Source: Ectobacillus funiculus (GTDB taxonomy: Bacteria > Bacillota > Bacilli > Bacillales > Bacillaceae_G). From it: a DNA stretch of 64,000 bases. The notes below the pieces were generated by a model. That model was not told the origin of the DNA, searched no databases, and saw only the letters and a list, made by a program, of their open reading frames with translations. The translations under genes and the position numbers were made by a program. The stretch is taken from NCBI RefSeq assembly GCF_042429435.1, contig NZ_JBHMAF010000008.1; one strand, given 5' to 3'. The stretch's first letter is position 1, and each line of letters opens with the position of its first letter. Below, in pieces: positions 17,223 to 24,967 of the stretch.

Positions 17223-17783
17223 TTATGAAAACAGCATAATGCGTTCGTTGCGATCACCATTGAAGTATTGTCGCGCGGTTAAAGCGATGCCAGTCGCAAT
17301 CGCGCGTGCCATTTCATACACAACATGCAGATTGGTGTATGGAAGAGTGTTGGAGATGACATCGCCTTCTTCTAGTACAACTCCCATGATACTTGCATCG
17401 CCTACAGCAGGAAATTGCTTTCCTAACGCGGACCCGGGACGCAGGTTGCCCTGACGAACAACGATATGATGGACATAGTCTGCTTTGCCAACAATACTGT
17501 CCACAGCAAGCAGCCAAGTGTGAGGAGGAAGAGAAAGGCTTTGTACAGTAGCCTCTAAGTTGGTTGCATCTATCGGTTGTTTTAAATTTCCGATTATTCG
17601 CAAATGATCTGGGTATAGCCCATTTAACAGCGTACCAACAAATGGTCCAAGACTGTCACCGTTAATTCGGTTACTGCCGATGCATAAGACAGCGATTTGC
17701 TCTATATGTTTGGGCAAGCAAGAGAATAATCCGTTTCGAACGAGGAGAGGAGCAATGGGTCGGTCATATGGAATAGTTTGCAT
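17223..17783 (-). CDS. yyaC: YyaC family spore protease/sporulation protein
   Basis: A 186-residue protein of the YyaC family (DUF1256), which shares the fold of the germination protease GPR and hydrogenase maturation proteases. It shows the family segments VLCIGSNRINGDSLGPFVGTLL, LLAVDSIVGK and the glycine-rich region GSALGKQFPAVGDASIMG. In Bacillus it is a sporulation-stage protein. A peptidase-like role on spore proteins is inferred from the fold. An AGGGTGATTATAC site precedes the start. The tRNA-like RNA gene lies upstream on the same strand, separated by a terminator. Confidence 0.88.
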   Translation of the reverse strand: MQTIPYDRPIAPLLVRNGLFSCLPKHIEQIAVLCIGSNRINGDSLGPFVGTLLNGLYPDHLRIIGNLKQPIDATNLEATVQSLSLPPHTWLLAVDSIVGKADYVHHIVVRQGNLRPGSALGKQFPAVGDASIMGVVLEEGDVISNTLPYTNLHVVYEMARAIATGIALTARQYFNGDRNERIMLFS

Positions 17784-17860
17784 GTATAATCACCCTTTTT
17801 CCGAATTATACAATTGTATTCGTTCTGCAAGCTGAATATTCCTCTTTTCGAAAACGCAAA

Positions 17861-17890
17861 AAACCGTCCCATATGTTGGAACGGTTTTTC
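17861..17890 (-). terminator. Terminator downstream of the tRNA-like RNA
   Basis: On the minus strand AAAACCGT ... ACGGTTTTTT with inner pairing CC/GG. It lies 10 bases beyond the 3' end of the RNA gene, as expected for a single-gene RNA transcript. Confidence 0.75.
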
Positions 17891-17899
17891 AGCAACGGA

Positions 17900-17984
17900 T
17901 GGACTTGGCGGGATTCGAACCCGCAAGAGGCGAAGTTATGGAGAGTTCCACAACATGCTGCTCTGCCAATTGAGCTACAAGTCC
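17900..17984 (-). tRNA. tRNA-like RNA with abnormal anticodon region (resembles tRNAOther of B. cereus)
   Basis: The minus strand gives a 7-bp acceptor stem (GGACTTG with CAAGTCC, discriminator A), a normal D-arm (GCTC-AATTGGCA-GAGC) and a perfect T-arm (GCGGG-TTCGAAT-CCCGC). About 34 bases lie between the D-arm and T-arm instead of about 22. They do not form a standard 5-bp anticodon stem with a 7-base loop; the best helix is GTTGTGG/CCATAAC with a 6-base loop. CCA is not encoded. From memory, a stationary-phase tRNA-like small RNA, tRNAOther, is known in the B. cereus group and can be charged by the two lysyl-tRNA synthetases acting together. The identity here is inferred and not sequence-matched. 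Confidence 0.7.
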
Positions 17985-18287
17985 GTGATATTGTAATATC
18001 TTTAGCATATCCAATTTGTTACCTTTTATCCTATAGCCAAGGAAAAAAATGATATATATTGTGTCGTTTTGTTCACAAATGGATAAGCGGGAACAAGTTA
18101 TAAATTGAATAGTTTTAAGTTTTAGTGAGCATTTTTTTGTAATGAGGAATGCTCTTTTATCTTTTTTAAAAAAGAAAAGGATATTTTTGTAACAATAATA
18201 ATATAATAAAAAACAATAATGTTTTATTGTAAAACGATAAAATTTATGTTAAAGTCAAATTGACAATAAATAAGTGGGGTGCTTTTT
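17985..18287 (+). other. Gap between the tRNA-like gene and the DUF2975 gene
   Basis: Very AT-rich. It should hold two divergent promoters (RNA gene leftward, DUF2975 gene rightward). Runs such as AATAATAATATAATAAAAAAC obscure any single consensus. Confidence 0.3.
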
Positions 18288-18770
18288 ATGAAACAAGTTA
18301 CGACGTTCTTTTTAAGGATGGCTGTTATTTTTATTGGAATTCCAGTTCTTGCTTTGTGCATATTTTTGGTGCCTGAGATAGGGAATGTTGCAGCAAAATT
18401 GTTACCAAAGTTTGCTTTTATAAAATATCTCGTTTTCATCGTTTTTGATGCATCGGCGATACCTTTTTACTTTGCTCTGTATCAGGCTTTTAAGCTTTTA
18501 AGCTATATTGACAAGAATAAAGCTTTCTCCGAATTTTCTGTAAAGGCTTTACAGAAAATCAAATACTGTGCCATCACAATCAGTGGCTTGCATGTGCTAG
18601 CCTTACCGCTCTTCTATCTATTTGCGGACAAAGACGACGCCCCAGGTGTCATCTTTGTCGGATTGGTTGTTCCTTTTGCTTCAATAGTTATCGCAGTCTT
18701 TGCTGCTGTTCTCCAAAGACTTTTACAAGAAGCTATTAATATAAAATCAGAAAATGATTTAACGGTCTGA
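18288..18770 (+). CDS. DUF2975 membrane protein (YoaS-like)
   Basis: A 160-residue protein with four predicted transmembrane helices (about residues 8-28, 45-65, 98-118 and 128-150), of the DUF2975 family represented by B. subtilis YoaS. The downstream gene encodes the matching YozG-like regulator, and this pair is conserved in Bacillus. Function is unknown; such pairs are widespread in Firmicutes. ATG 18288 is preferred over an in-frame GTG at 18279 because GTGGGG lies at the right distance from the ATG. Confidence 0.8.
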   Translation: MKQVTTFFLRMAVIFIGIPVLALCIFLVPEIGNVAAKLLPKFAFIKYLVFIVFDASAIPFYFALYQAFKLLSYIDKNKAFSEFSVKALQKIKYCAITISGLHVLALPLFYLFADKDDAPGVIFVGLVVPFASIVIAVFAAVLQRLLQEAINIKSENDLTV

Positions 18771-18780
18771 GGTGAATAAT

Positions 18781-19002
18781 ATGGCGATTATAATCAATAT
18801 TGATGTGATGCTGGCTAAAAGGAAAATGAGCGTAACAGAACTTTCGGAGAGGGTAGGAATTACGATGGCTAATCTTTCTATATTGAAAAACGCAAAGGCA
18901 AAAGCGATACGATTATCAACTTTAGAAGCAATTTGTAAGGCTTTAGAATGCCAACCTGGAGATATTTTAGAATACAAAAGTGACGGAGACACTCAAGAAT
19001 AA
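18781..19002 (+). CDS. XRE-family small DNA-binding protein (YozG-like)
   Basis: A 73-residue single helix-turn-helix protein of the Cro/C1 type. The HTH is visible at MSVTELSERVGITMANLSIL, and the rest (STLEAICKALECQPGDILEY) is the standard XRE_N26/YozG tail. It is closely similar to B. subtilis YozG, which follows yoaS in the same way. It probably controls its own operon with the membrane protein. ATG 18781 is chosen because GAGGTG ends 6 bases upstream; an in-frame GTG at 18772 overlaps that ribosome site. Confidence 0.85.
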   Translation: MAIIINIDVMLAKRKMSVTELSERVGITMANLSILKNAKAKAIRLSTLEAICKALECQPGDILEYKSDGDTQE

Positions 19003-19057
19003 TAGGCAACACATTTCTTGCACGAACGGAGCTTTAATTCAATAAGACCGTTAATGT

Positions 19058-19094
19058 AAAACGCTTGGATTATATTTTAATCCAAGCGTTTTTG
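19058..19094 (+). terminator. Terminator after the yozG-like gene
   Basis: Stem AAAACGCTTGGATTA with TAATCCAAGCGTTTTT. From 19095 to 19413 no gene or element is recognised. Confidence 0.85.
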
Positions 19095-19413
19095 TGTTGG
19101 CACTTGTGACAAAACAGATCACTCAACTACAATAATGAGTGGCAAAAAAGAAAAGCACCTTGAGTTGGGGTAATTTCATTATAGGTCTAGCTTAACCTCT
19201 CAACAAACCTAGTGTGAGATAATCTCACAATGTTTTTGTAGAAAGAAAAACTACTTCTTTTGGGACGATTTTTACATTTGTAAAAGGATCACAAACTTTG
19301 TTGGGTTAACATATCATTCTTGTTAATGTTTGTTTAAATACAGGAAAGTAAATAAGAAAGTATGTATACTCACTCATATACTTTTACTTATTTACTTCGA
19401 ATTGGTGGTGAAA

Positions 19414-19557
19414 ATGAAAATGCTAACTATGTACCTAAAGCCAGTCTGGACACCATTAAAATGGTTTGGAATTTCTATTTTTAGGGGCAAGAGTGATGGA
19501 AGGTATTATTATAAGATAGGGACGAAACCGTTTAAACGGATAGGAAAAGCCATATAG
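19414..19557 (+). CDS. Candidate small basic protein (47 aa)
   Basis: ATG preceded by GGTGGTG. The product is basic and aromatic: MKMLTMYLKPVWTPLKWFG, then a tail rich in Lys, Arg and Tyr (KSDGRYYYKIGTKPFK). No family is recognised. The frame stays open further upstream to 19330, but that part (KVNKKVCILTHILLLIYFE) has no ribosome site. Kept as a weak candidate only. Confidence 0.3.
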   Translation: MKMLTMYLKPVWTPLKWFGISIFRGKSDGRYYYKIGTKPFKRIGKAI

Positions 19558-19722
19558 AATAAGATTTCATAATGTTCATCCCATCATTGCTACAGATTAT
19601 TTCTGGATGTATAGCATTTAGGACGTTGAGAAACAAGGAAAATTCTAATGATATTTATTATTAATTAAATGAATATCATACAGTGATTGTATCTTTGGGA
19701 CTGTGGGCGCAGAGATAATTAA

Positions 19723-19845
19723 GAAGGATTATTTGATGCAACAGAGAAAGAAGCAGTAAATTTCCTTTGGCATCATAGAACTGCATTTCGGAAAAGCGTT
19801 AAGGAACTGAAGAGAATAATAAACAATGATAAACCTGTATGGTAA
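19723..19845 (+). pseudogene. Fragment related to the hypothetical gene at 50210-50485
   Basis: The frame reads EGLFDATEKEAVNFLWHHRTAF before KSVKELKRI and ends at TAA 19843. This aligns with the C-terminus of the intact 91-aa protein at 50210 (TFLTEKEAVDFIWSNRATFR). A stop lies just upstream in frame and there is no start or ribosome site, so it is a decayed paralogue. Confidence 0.45.
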
Positions 19846-19934
19846 TGAGTCATAGAGAATTTGAGAAACAATCATTTAGAAGTAGGAGCTTTTTGTCGGG
19901 AATGATACAATCATGCTCCACAACCTTCTCATAT

Positions 19935-19990
19935 AAAAAGGAGATGCTCAAAAGGGTATATTGCGTGCCTTTTAGAGTATCTCCTTTTTT
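19935..19990 (+). terminator. Strong long-stem terminator
   Basis: Outer stem AAAAAGGAGAT with ATCTCCTTTTTT and inner stem AAAAGG/CCTTTT. No intact gene precedes it closely. It may belong to the decayed frame at 19723-19845. Confidence 0.75.
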
Positions 19991-20207
19991 ATGTGCAATG
20001 TAATTTTCATAATCAATATTAGTCATACATTTCCTGAAAGATTAGGTAACCCCTGCTTACACCTTACTAACAAACAAAAGGAAACATTTAGCACAATAGG
20101 GGCAAGGAAAACGGGTTCTTCTATACCATCAATCTTTTACTTGTCCCAGAAAATAAAAAAGAGAGCCATTACCTCATTTCATGATTCTCTGCAAAGTCTT
20201 TGTATTC

Positions 20208-20474
20208 TTAGTTTCCTTTTTCCTCTTTGTACACCTTACTAGAAGCAATCAACTTTTCTAGTTCACTTCTGTAATGTAGCAAATGCTTTCGTAATTCCTT
20301 CTTCTTACTTGGAGTTATATTCTTTCCATTGAGGTTCTTACCTGTCTGTAAAGTTTGCTTGACCTCATTTCTCATAGTTACTAGCTTGTATCCCGTTTCT
20401 TTCACGGTCTTAGTCTGATACGTCCGCATCATTTTAATTAGTATCGTTCTAGCTTCATGAGCTTTCTTATTCAA
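20208..20474 (-). CDS. Hypothetical Lys-rich helical protein (88 aa)
   Basis: TTG start with GGAGGTG 5 bases upstream. The product is strongly basic and helical (KKAHEARTILIKMMRTYQTK ... SKKKELRKHLLHYRSELEK), with no signal peptide or membrane segment. A nucleic-acid-binding role is possible from composition alone, but no family is recognised. It is isolated, with gaps of more than 300 bases on both sides. Confidence 0.5.
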   Translation of the reverse strand: MNKKAHEARTILIKMMRTYQTKTVKETGYKLVTMRNEVKQTLQTGKNLNGKNITPSKKKELRKHLLHYRSELEKLIASSKVYKEEKGN

Positions 20475-20911
20475 CTGCCCACCTCCAAGTTTTGCAGTCG
20501 TAATTTAACTGCTATATTATCATAACATGAATTGTAAAATATTTCAAATTAACTATGTCTTTACAACGTATACATCACTTTCATGATGCTCACCTAGACA
20601 TATATAGATAAGAACAAATAACAACAAATAGCATATAGTAAGGAATAGCCACATAGGGTAATTTTGTACAGAAATATTGTTTGGTTAATTTAATCGTGAT
20701 AATAGCTTCAAAACTGCTTTTTATTACATCCCAACTTTATCCTGCACTATATCTTTCACAAATAACATAAATTATATGGTATGAAATTTTACTACGCCAA
20801 AAACACTTTCCTTGAAGGTTTTTTCGACATTGATTTAAGTGCTTAGCTATAAGTGTTAGAAGAGATTTGAAAAAAGATGCTGTCTTATCTTAAACAGGAG
20901 CAGTGATACTT
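20475..20911 (+). other. AT-rich gap, nothing recognised
   Basis: Divergent upstream regions of the 88-aa gene (left) and the 83-aa gene (right). No hairpin terminator, repeat or known leader motif was found. Confidence 0.3.
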
Positions 20912-21163
20912 ATGAATGTTACTCATATTCAAGTTCATGTATTGGGGAACTATCAATTCGAAGATGCACATGCAACAATAGAAATTGACGGTGACAAGAA
21001 ATACACTGTGTATGCTAAGTATACGAGGAAGCGTGAAGTGAAAATAATTCATGATAATGAGTTACCTGCTGAATTAGAACCTTTATATAATAAAATGGAA
21101 AAAGAGTTAAACAGACGTATCAGGGGATTACATTCGGCAAGGCTGATATTTGGTGAAGAATAA
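20912..21163 (+). CDS. Hypothetical protein (83 aa)
   Basis: ATG 20912 lies 11 bases after CAGGAG; an in-frame GTG at 20903 is too close to that site. The predicted product has an N-terminal beta-rich part (HIQVHVLGNYQFEDAHATIE, then KKYTVYAKYTRKREVKI) and a C-terminal basic helix (YNKMEKELNRRIRGLHSARL). It contains no Cys and no signal sequence. No family is recognised. Confidence 0.5.
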   Translation: MNVTHIQVHVLGNYQFEDAHATIEIDGDKKYTVYAKYTRKREVKIIHDNELPAELEPLYNKMEKELNRRIRGLHSARLIFGEE

Positions 21164-21400
21164 GAAAATATCAATTACTAAAACAGAATGAGCAATTAGT
21201 CTCTTTAAAAAAATAATCAGTCTGTATGAATTTAACAAGTATCCCCATTGTTATTTGTTTTGTTCCCTGTTATTCTAAAAGAGAATTATTTTTGTTCGGT
21301 GTATGAAGGGATAATGAGTGTAAAAACAGTTTGTGTCTTAATATGTCTAGACAAGAATAGTATTACAAGTGTGTGTGAATACGCACTAGGGGGCAACAAT

Positions 21401-21601
21401 ATGTTACAAGGTACAGTTAAATGGTTTAATGCAGAAAAAGGATTTGGATTTATCGAGCGCGAAGGTGGAGATGATGTATTTGTTCACTTCTCAGCTATTC
21501 AAGGTGAGGGATTCAAATCTCTAGAAGAAGGTCAAAAAGTTACATTTGAAATTACTCAAGGTAACCGTGGAGATCAAGCTGCTAACGTACAAAAAGCTTA
21601 A
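21401..21601 (+). CDS. Cold shock protein (CspA/CspB family)
   Basis: A 66-residue OB-fold RNA/DNA chaperone opening MLQGTVKWFNAEKGFGFIE. RNP1 is KGFGFI and RNP2 VFVHF; the C-terminus is GNRGDQAANVQKA. This is the standard single-domain Bacillus cold-shock protein. The frame is open back to 21248, but the family always starts at this Met, which is preceded by GGGGG. The roughly 150-base upstream region is consistent with the long 5' UTR typical of cold-shock genes. A strong terminator follows. Confidence 0.95.
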   Translation: MLQGTVKWFNAEKGFGFIEREGGDDVFVHFSAIQGEGFKSLEEGQKVTFEITQGNRGDQAANVQKA

Positions 21602-21615
21602 TTAAATATATAGAC

Positions 21616-21669
21616 AAAAAAGTCTGACCCAGAAGGTGCACATGTATCTTGTAGGGTCAGACTTTTTTT
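21616..21669 (+). terminator. Terminator after the cold-shock gene
   Basis: Stem AAAAAAGTCTGACCC with GGGTCAGACTTTTTT. Confidence 0.9.
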
Positions 21670-21791
21670 ATTCTCCAGAAAATAAAAGAACTGTTCTTTT
21701 TAGTAGTGTTATTCATACGAGTCTTCTCCAATGAGCATACTGCCAAAAACTACATAAGATAAACATCATAAACACAACCATTCAGGAGTAG

Positions 21792-21956
21792 AGTTCATCA
21801 ATCATCAGGGGCGCGGACGTTCTTGTTTACAATGAATCAGGAAATTTAGAACTTGCAGAACTAAATGCTGAATTTGTTTCTGATCGAGTGCCTAAACAAT
21901 TTGTGGACTTAGCTAAATGCTTTTGGAACAACGCTAAGACAATTGAGCACATTTGA
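21792..21956 (+). pseudogene. Protein-like fragment, unidentified
   Basis: An open stretch without a start codon reads GADVLVYNESGNLELAELNA and continues to KTIEHI before TGA 21954. Composition is protein-like, but the frame begins right after a stop at 21789. No family is recognised. It probably marks a lost gene in the gap between the cold-shock and rraA-like genes. Confidence 0.25.
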
Positions 21957-22102
21957 ACTCTAAGAATCCTGTCATCTTCACCGTCTTGCTTCTAGGATAT
22001 TACATAAAGTATACGAATTCCTTATTATTATGGAAGGAATTGGATATAAAAACTCGAATCTATTAGCGTACTCTAATTTCGAGCCTAGGAAGGTGACGAA
22101 AC

Positions 22103-22588
22103 ATGATGATAAAAACAGCAGATTTATGTGATGTATATAGCGAATACATAGACATATGTGAACCGCTATTCCGCTCTTATGGAAAGAAGCAATGTTTTTA
22201 TGGACCAATGGCAACGCTGAAGGTGTTAGATGATAACGTGCTTGTAAAGAAGGCGTTGGAAACTTTACCGGCAGGCACAGTTCTTGTTGTAGATGGTGGG
22301 GGCTCCACACGCTGTGCGCTTCTCGGTGATAATTTAGCAGCCATTGCAGCAGCACGACAACTTGCTGGTATTATTATAAATGGCTGTGTAAGAGATGTTG
22401 CTGAGCTAAAGGAAATTGAGCTTGGCATTTTCGCACTTGCAAGTATGCCCAAAAAAAGTAAAAAGGAAGGAAAGGGAGAAGAAAATAGACCGCTCTCATT
22501 TGGGGGGATTGAATGGTATCCTAATCATTATGTGTATGCCGATGAAGATGGTGTAATCGTTTCTGATCGCTTTCTTGTTGAAGAATAA
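22103..22588 (+). CDS. RraA family protein
   Basis: A 161-residue protein of the RraA/HMG-aldolase fold. It has the family core VVDGGGSTRCALLGDNLA and the catalytic-type motif GIIINGCVRDVAEL (the RD pair that, with an upstream Asp, binds metal in aldolase members). It closely resembles the RNase E inhibitor RraA in length. Bacilli lack classical RNase E, so the name by homology may mislead: the product may be a small aldolase/decarboxylase of 4-hydroxy-4-methyl-2-oxoglutarate type, or a regulator. The start follows AGGAAGGTG. The gene is monocistronic, just upstream of the cobalamin riboswitch. Confidence 0.87.
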   Translation: MMIKTADLCDVYSEYIDICEPLFRSYGKKQCFYGPMATLKVLDDNVLVKKALETLPAGTVLVVDGGGSTRCALLGDNLAAIAAARQLAGIIINGCVRDVAELKEIELGIFALASMPKKSKKEGKGEENRPLSFGGIEWYPNHYVYADEDGVIVSDRFLVEE

Positions 22589-22763
22589 ATGAATAGAAGA
22601 CAGAAGTGAATACGAGAGCGCTGCCGTGGCAGTGTTCTTTTCTTTATAGTAAGGAAGCACCCTCGTAGTCTTATAGCCCACTTCCGTTTTTTAAAAATAT
22701 AAATCGACAAATATAAGAAAAGATAGTAAAATGAAGAGCGGAATTTCGGATATTGTGACGAGT

Positions 22764-22970
22764 TCAGGTCGTAATGGCTCTGCCATTGCGTTAAATGGGA
22801 AAGATTTGGTGAAAATCCAACACGGTCCCGCCACTGTAAGTGAAGAGGCTTTTTGTTGCGCGCCACACCGTTTTTTGGGAAGGCGCAAAAACGGTTAGCG
22901 ATACACGAGTCAGGAGACCTGCCTAAGCTTGAACGCCAATAAACCTACGAGGCATAGGGAGGTGTTGTGC
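22764..22970 (+). promoter_or_regulatory. Cobalamin (AdoCbl) riboswitch
   Basis: Contains the conserved core in order: GGGAAAGATTTGGTGAAAATCC, CGGTCCCGCCACTGTAAGTG, and the B12 box GAGTCAGGAGACCTGCC. This is an unmistakable cobalamin aptamer. It is followed by a terminator at 23018 and then a six-gene operon for surface capture and ECF transport, which it should repress when cobalamin is plentiful. Confidence 0.95.
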
Positions 22971-23017
22971 ACAGCAAAGTCTAACATTTGGCATTCTGTT
23001 GAACATTGCTTACGCAC

Positions 23018-23042
23018 GCCCTGTATAGAGGGCCTTTTTTTA
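23018..23042 (+). terminator. Terminator in the cobalamin leader
   Basis: Short GC-rich stem GCCCT/AGGGC with loop GTATAG and CTTTTTTT after it. This is the likely expression platform of the riboswitch. Confidence 0.8.
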
Positions 23043-23073
23043 TGACTTTTTTTAAAAGAGGGAGACAAGGTAC

Positions 23074-24900
23074 ATGAGACAGTTGAAAAAATGGATGATC
23101 GTATCTCTTACAGCGATAATGCTAGTTGCTGTATCTTTTGTAAATACGGTACATACGGTATTTGCAGAAACGGCAAATACGATTACGCTTGCGGTAGTTG
23201 GGGATGCGGAGCGAAAAGTGATTTTATGCCCGAAAGAAGTGGCAGTGCAGCCAGATGAAACCGCATTGGATGTATTAAAGAGAGAATTTCCGAATGGTAT
23301 CGTTACGGAGCAGTCATCTTTTGGAGAGTATTTAACTGGAGTTGATGGTCTTCTTTCAGGGGGAGAGAATCCAAACAGCTACTGGTCATTTGAAGTAAAT
23401 GGAGCAGCTGCGAATGTTGGAGCTGATGCATACAAGGTACATAGTGGTGACACTGTCGCATTTCGTTATGTAACAGATTGGAACGTAGGATTAGGGAATA
23501 AAACACTTGAGGAGAGCATTGCAGAGCTTGGTGGATGTGAAGAGCAAAGCGAACCAGCAGCTCCTACAACCCCGGATCAACCAGGACAATCAGGTCCAAC
23601 GGATGGTAATTCCGAGCAACCAGGACAATCAGGTCCAACGGATGGTAATTCCGAGCAACCAGGACAATCAGATTCGACGGACGGTGAATCTGGGCAACCA
23701 GGGAAAACCGATGAGAATTCTGCACCTGTTTTAATGGAAAGTGTGAATAAGACAATTGATAATGCAGTGCAATTTATGCTAAGCAGAGAGCTACAAAGTG
23801 ATTGGGAAGTAATTGGAGTATTGCAGTCCGCAGCGGCTGTTTCTGATGAAGCGAAAGCAACTTATTTAAAATCTTTAGAAGATCGTGTAAATACGAGTGC
23901 GCGACTTAACAATATGGCACTTGCTAGAACGATTTTAGCAATTAATGCGCTTGGAGCAGATCCAACGAATTTTGCAGGACAAAACCTAGTTTCTAAGCTT
24001 TATAATGATGAGACAGTGGGCAGTATTAATTCATATATATATGCGCTGCTTGCGTTAGATAGCAGAGATTACGAGATTCCGAGCGATGCAAAGTGGACAC
24101 GTGATAGCTTAATCTCAGAGATTTTGAAAGAGCAGCATGCTGATGGCGGTTGGTCTTTCAGTAGTGAAACAGGTGATCCAGATATGACAGGCATGGTATT
24201 AACAGCACTGGCTCCTTATAAGAGCCGCGCAGAAGTAAAACCAGCAATTGACAATGCAGTAAGTCTATTAAAAACATTACAAACGTCAAATGGCGGATAT
24301 GAGTCTGACGGAGTAGAAAATGCTAACAGTGCAGCGCAAGTAGTAACAGGTCTAGCTGCAATTGGAGTGGATCCAGCAGGAAGTGAATTTACAAAGGATG
24401 GACATACTCTTATTCAAAATCTACAATCCTTCCAATTATCAGATGGAAGCTTTAAATGGTTAAGTACAGATTCAGAAAGCAGTTCTCTTGCGTCAGAGCA
24501 AGCTTTATATGCTCTTGTCCAATATAAGTTCTATACAGAAGGAAAAGGTTCTATCTTCCACTGGACAGGCAATCCGGTTTCTGTCGATAATGGAAGCGCT
24601 GAAGAGACAGCTAGTGAAGATAGTGAGTCTTCTAATGAAGTAGTCACAGTAGCCACTGAAAGTCCAGCTGCGTCAGCTGAAGCATCATCTACAGAAAATA
24701 ATACGCATACAGAGGAAATTGTTACGGTGGCGTCATCGAAAGAAACAACAACAACTCCTGTATCAGCTGCGTCAGCTTCCAAAAAGCAAAAGCTGCCAGA
24801 TACAGCTATGTTTGGAACGGAAACAATTGTGATGACTGCAGCAGGTGCAGTCCTTATGACTGCAGGGGCTATTCTTTGGAGAAGAAAGAAGGCCGCATAA
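23074..24900 (+). CDS. Cell-wall-anchored transcobalamin-like protein (DUF4430 plus alpha-toroid, LPxTA anchor)
   Basis: A 608-residue exported protein. A signal peptide (about 1-32, ending VFA-ET) is followed by a DUF4430/transcobalamin C-terminal-like domain (about 38-148, with SYWSFEVNGAAANVGA). A Pro/Gly/Ser linker of 13-residue repeats comes next (about 165-215). A prenyltransferase/squalene-oxidase-like alpha-toroid (about 225-490) contains repeated QxxDGGW-type motifs (EQHADGGWSFS, TSNGGYESDG, SDGSFKWL). A Ser/Glu/Thr spacer and a sortase signal LPDTA with hydrophobic helix and RRKKAA complete it. Human intrinsic factor and transcobalamin have the same two folds in the opposite order. 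The cobalamin riboswitch and downstream ECF genes argue that it captures cobalamin at the cell wall. Binding itself is inferred. Confidence 0.88.
   Translation: MRQLKKWMIVSLTAIMLVAVSFVNTVHTVFAETANTITLAVVGDAERKVILCPKEVAVQPDETALDVLKREFPNGIVTEQSSFGEYLTGVDGLLSGGENPNSYWSFEVNGAAANVGADAYKVHSGDTVAFRYVTDWNVGLGNKTLEESIAELGGCEEQSEPAAPTTPDQPGQSGPTDGNSEQPGQSGPTDGNSEQPGQSDSTDGESGQPGKTDENSAPVLMESVNKTIDNAVQFMLSRELQSDWEVIGVLQSAAAVSDEAKATYLKSLEDRVNTSARLNNMALARTILAINALGADPTNFAGQNLVSKLYNDETVGSINSYIYALLALDSRDYEIPSDAKWTRDSLISEILKEQHADGGWSFSSETGDPDMTGMVLTALAPYKSRAEVKPAIDNAVSLLKTLQTSNGGYESDGVENANSAAQVVTGLAAIGVDPAGSEFTKDGHTLIQNLQSFQLSDGSFKWLSTDSESSSLASEQALYALVQYKFYTEGKGSIFHWTGNPVSVDNGSAEETASEDSESSNEVVTVATESPAASAEASSTENNTHTEEIVTVASSKETTTTPVSAASASKKQKLPDTAMFGTETIVMTAAGAVLMTAGAILWRRKKAA
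23581..23697 (+). repeat. 39-bp tandem repeats encoding the PGQSGPTDGNSEQ linker
   Basis: Two identical 39-bp units (23581-23619 and 23620-23658) and a third diverged one, in frame within the wall-protein gene. They code for the flexible linker between the DUF4430 and alpha-toroid domains. Unit number may vary between strains by slippage. Confidence 0.85.
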
Positions 24901-24916
24901 TCCTATAACCAACATG

Positions 24917-24950
24917 ATTAGGAGCAAGCACTTGCTCCTAATTGCTTTTA
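24917..24950 (+). terminator. Hairpin between the wall protein and lipoprotein genes
   Basis: Stem TTAGGAGCAAG with CTTGCTCCTAA and a weak T stretch (TTGCTTTT). It is likely to attenuate rather than end transcription, since the downstream genes continue the same pathway. It could set the ratio of the two surface proteins. Confidence 0.5.
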
Positions 24951-24967
24951 GAAAGGTATGTGAAGAT

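Noticed and set aside
17814..17996. Plus-strand open frame of 60 codons
   Set aside because: It runs across the minus-strand tRNA-like gene and its terminator; its peptide is a typical artefact of translating a tRNA gene.
22103..22588. RraA-like gene as part of the cobalamin operon
   Set aside because: It ends before the riboswitch and would be transcribed from its own promoter; its family has no known link to cobalamin.
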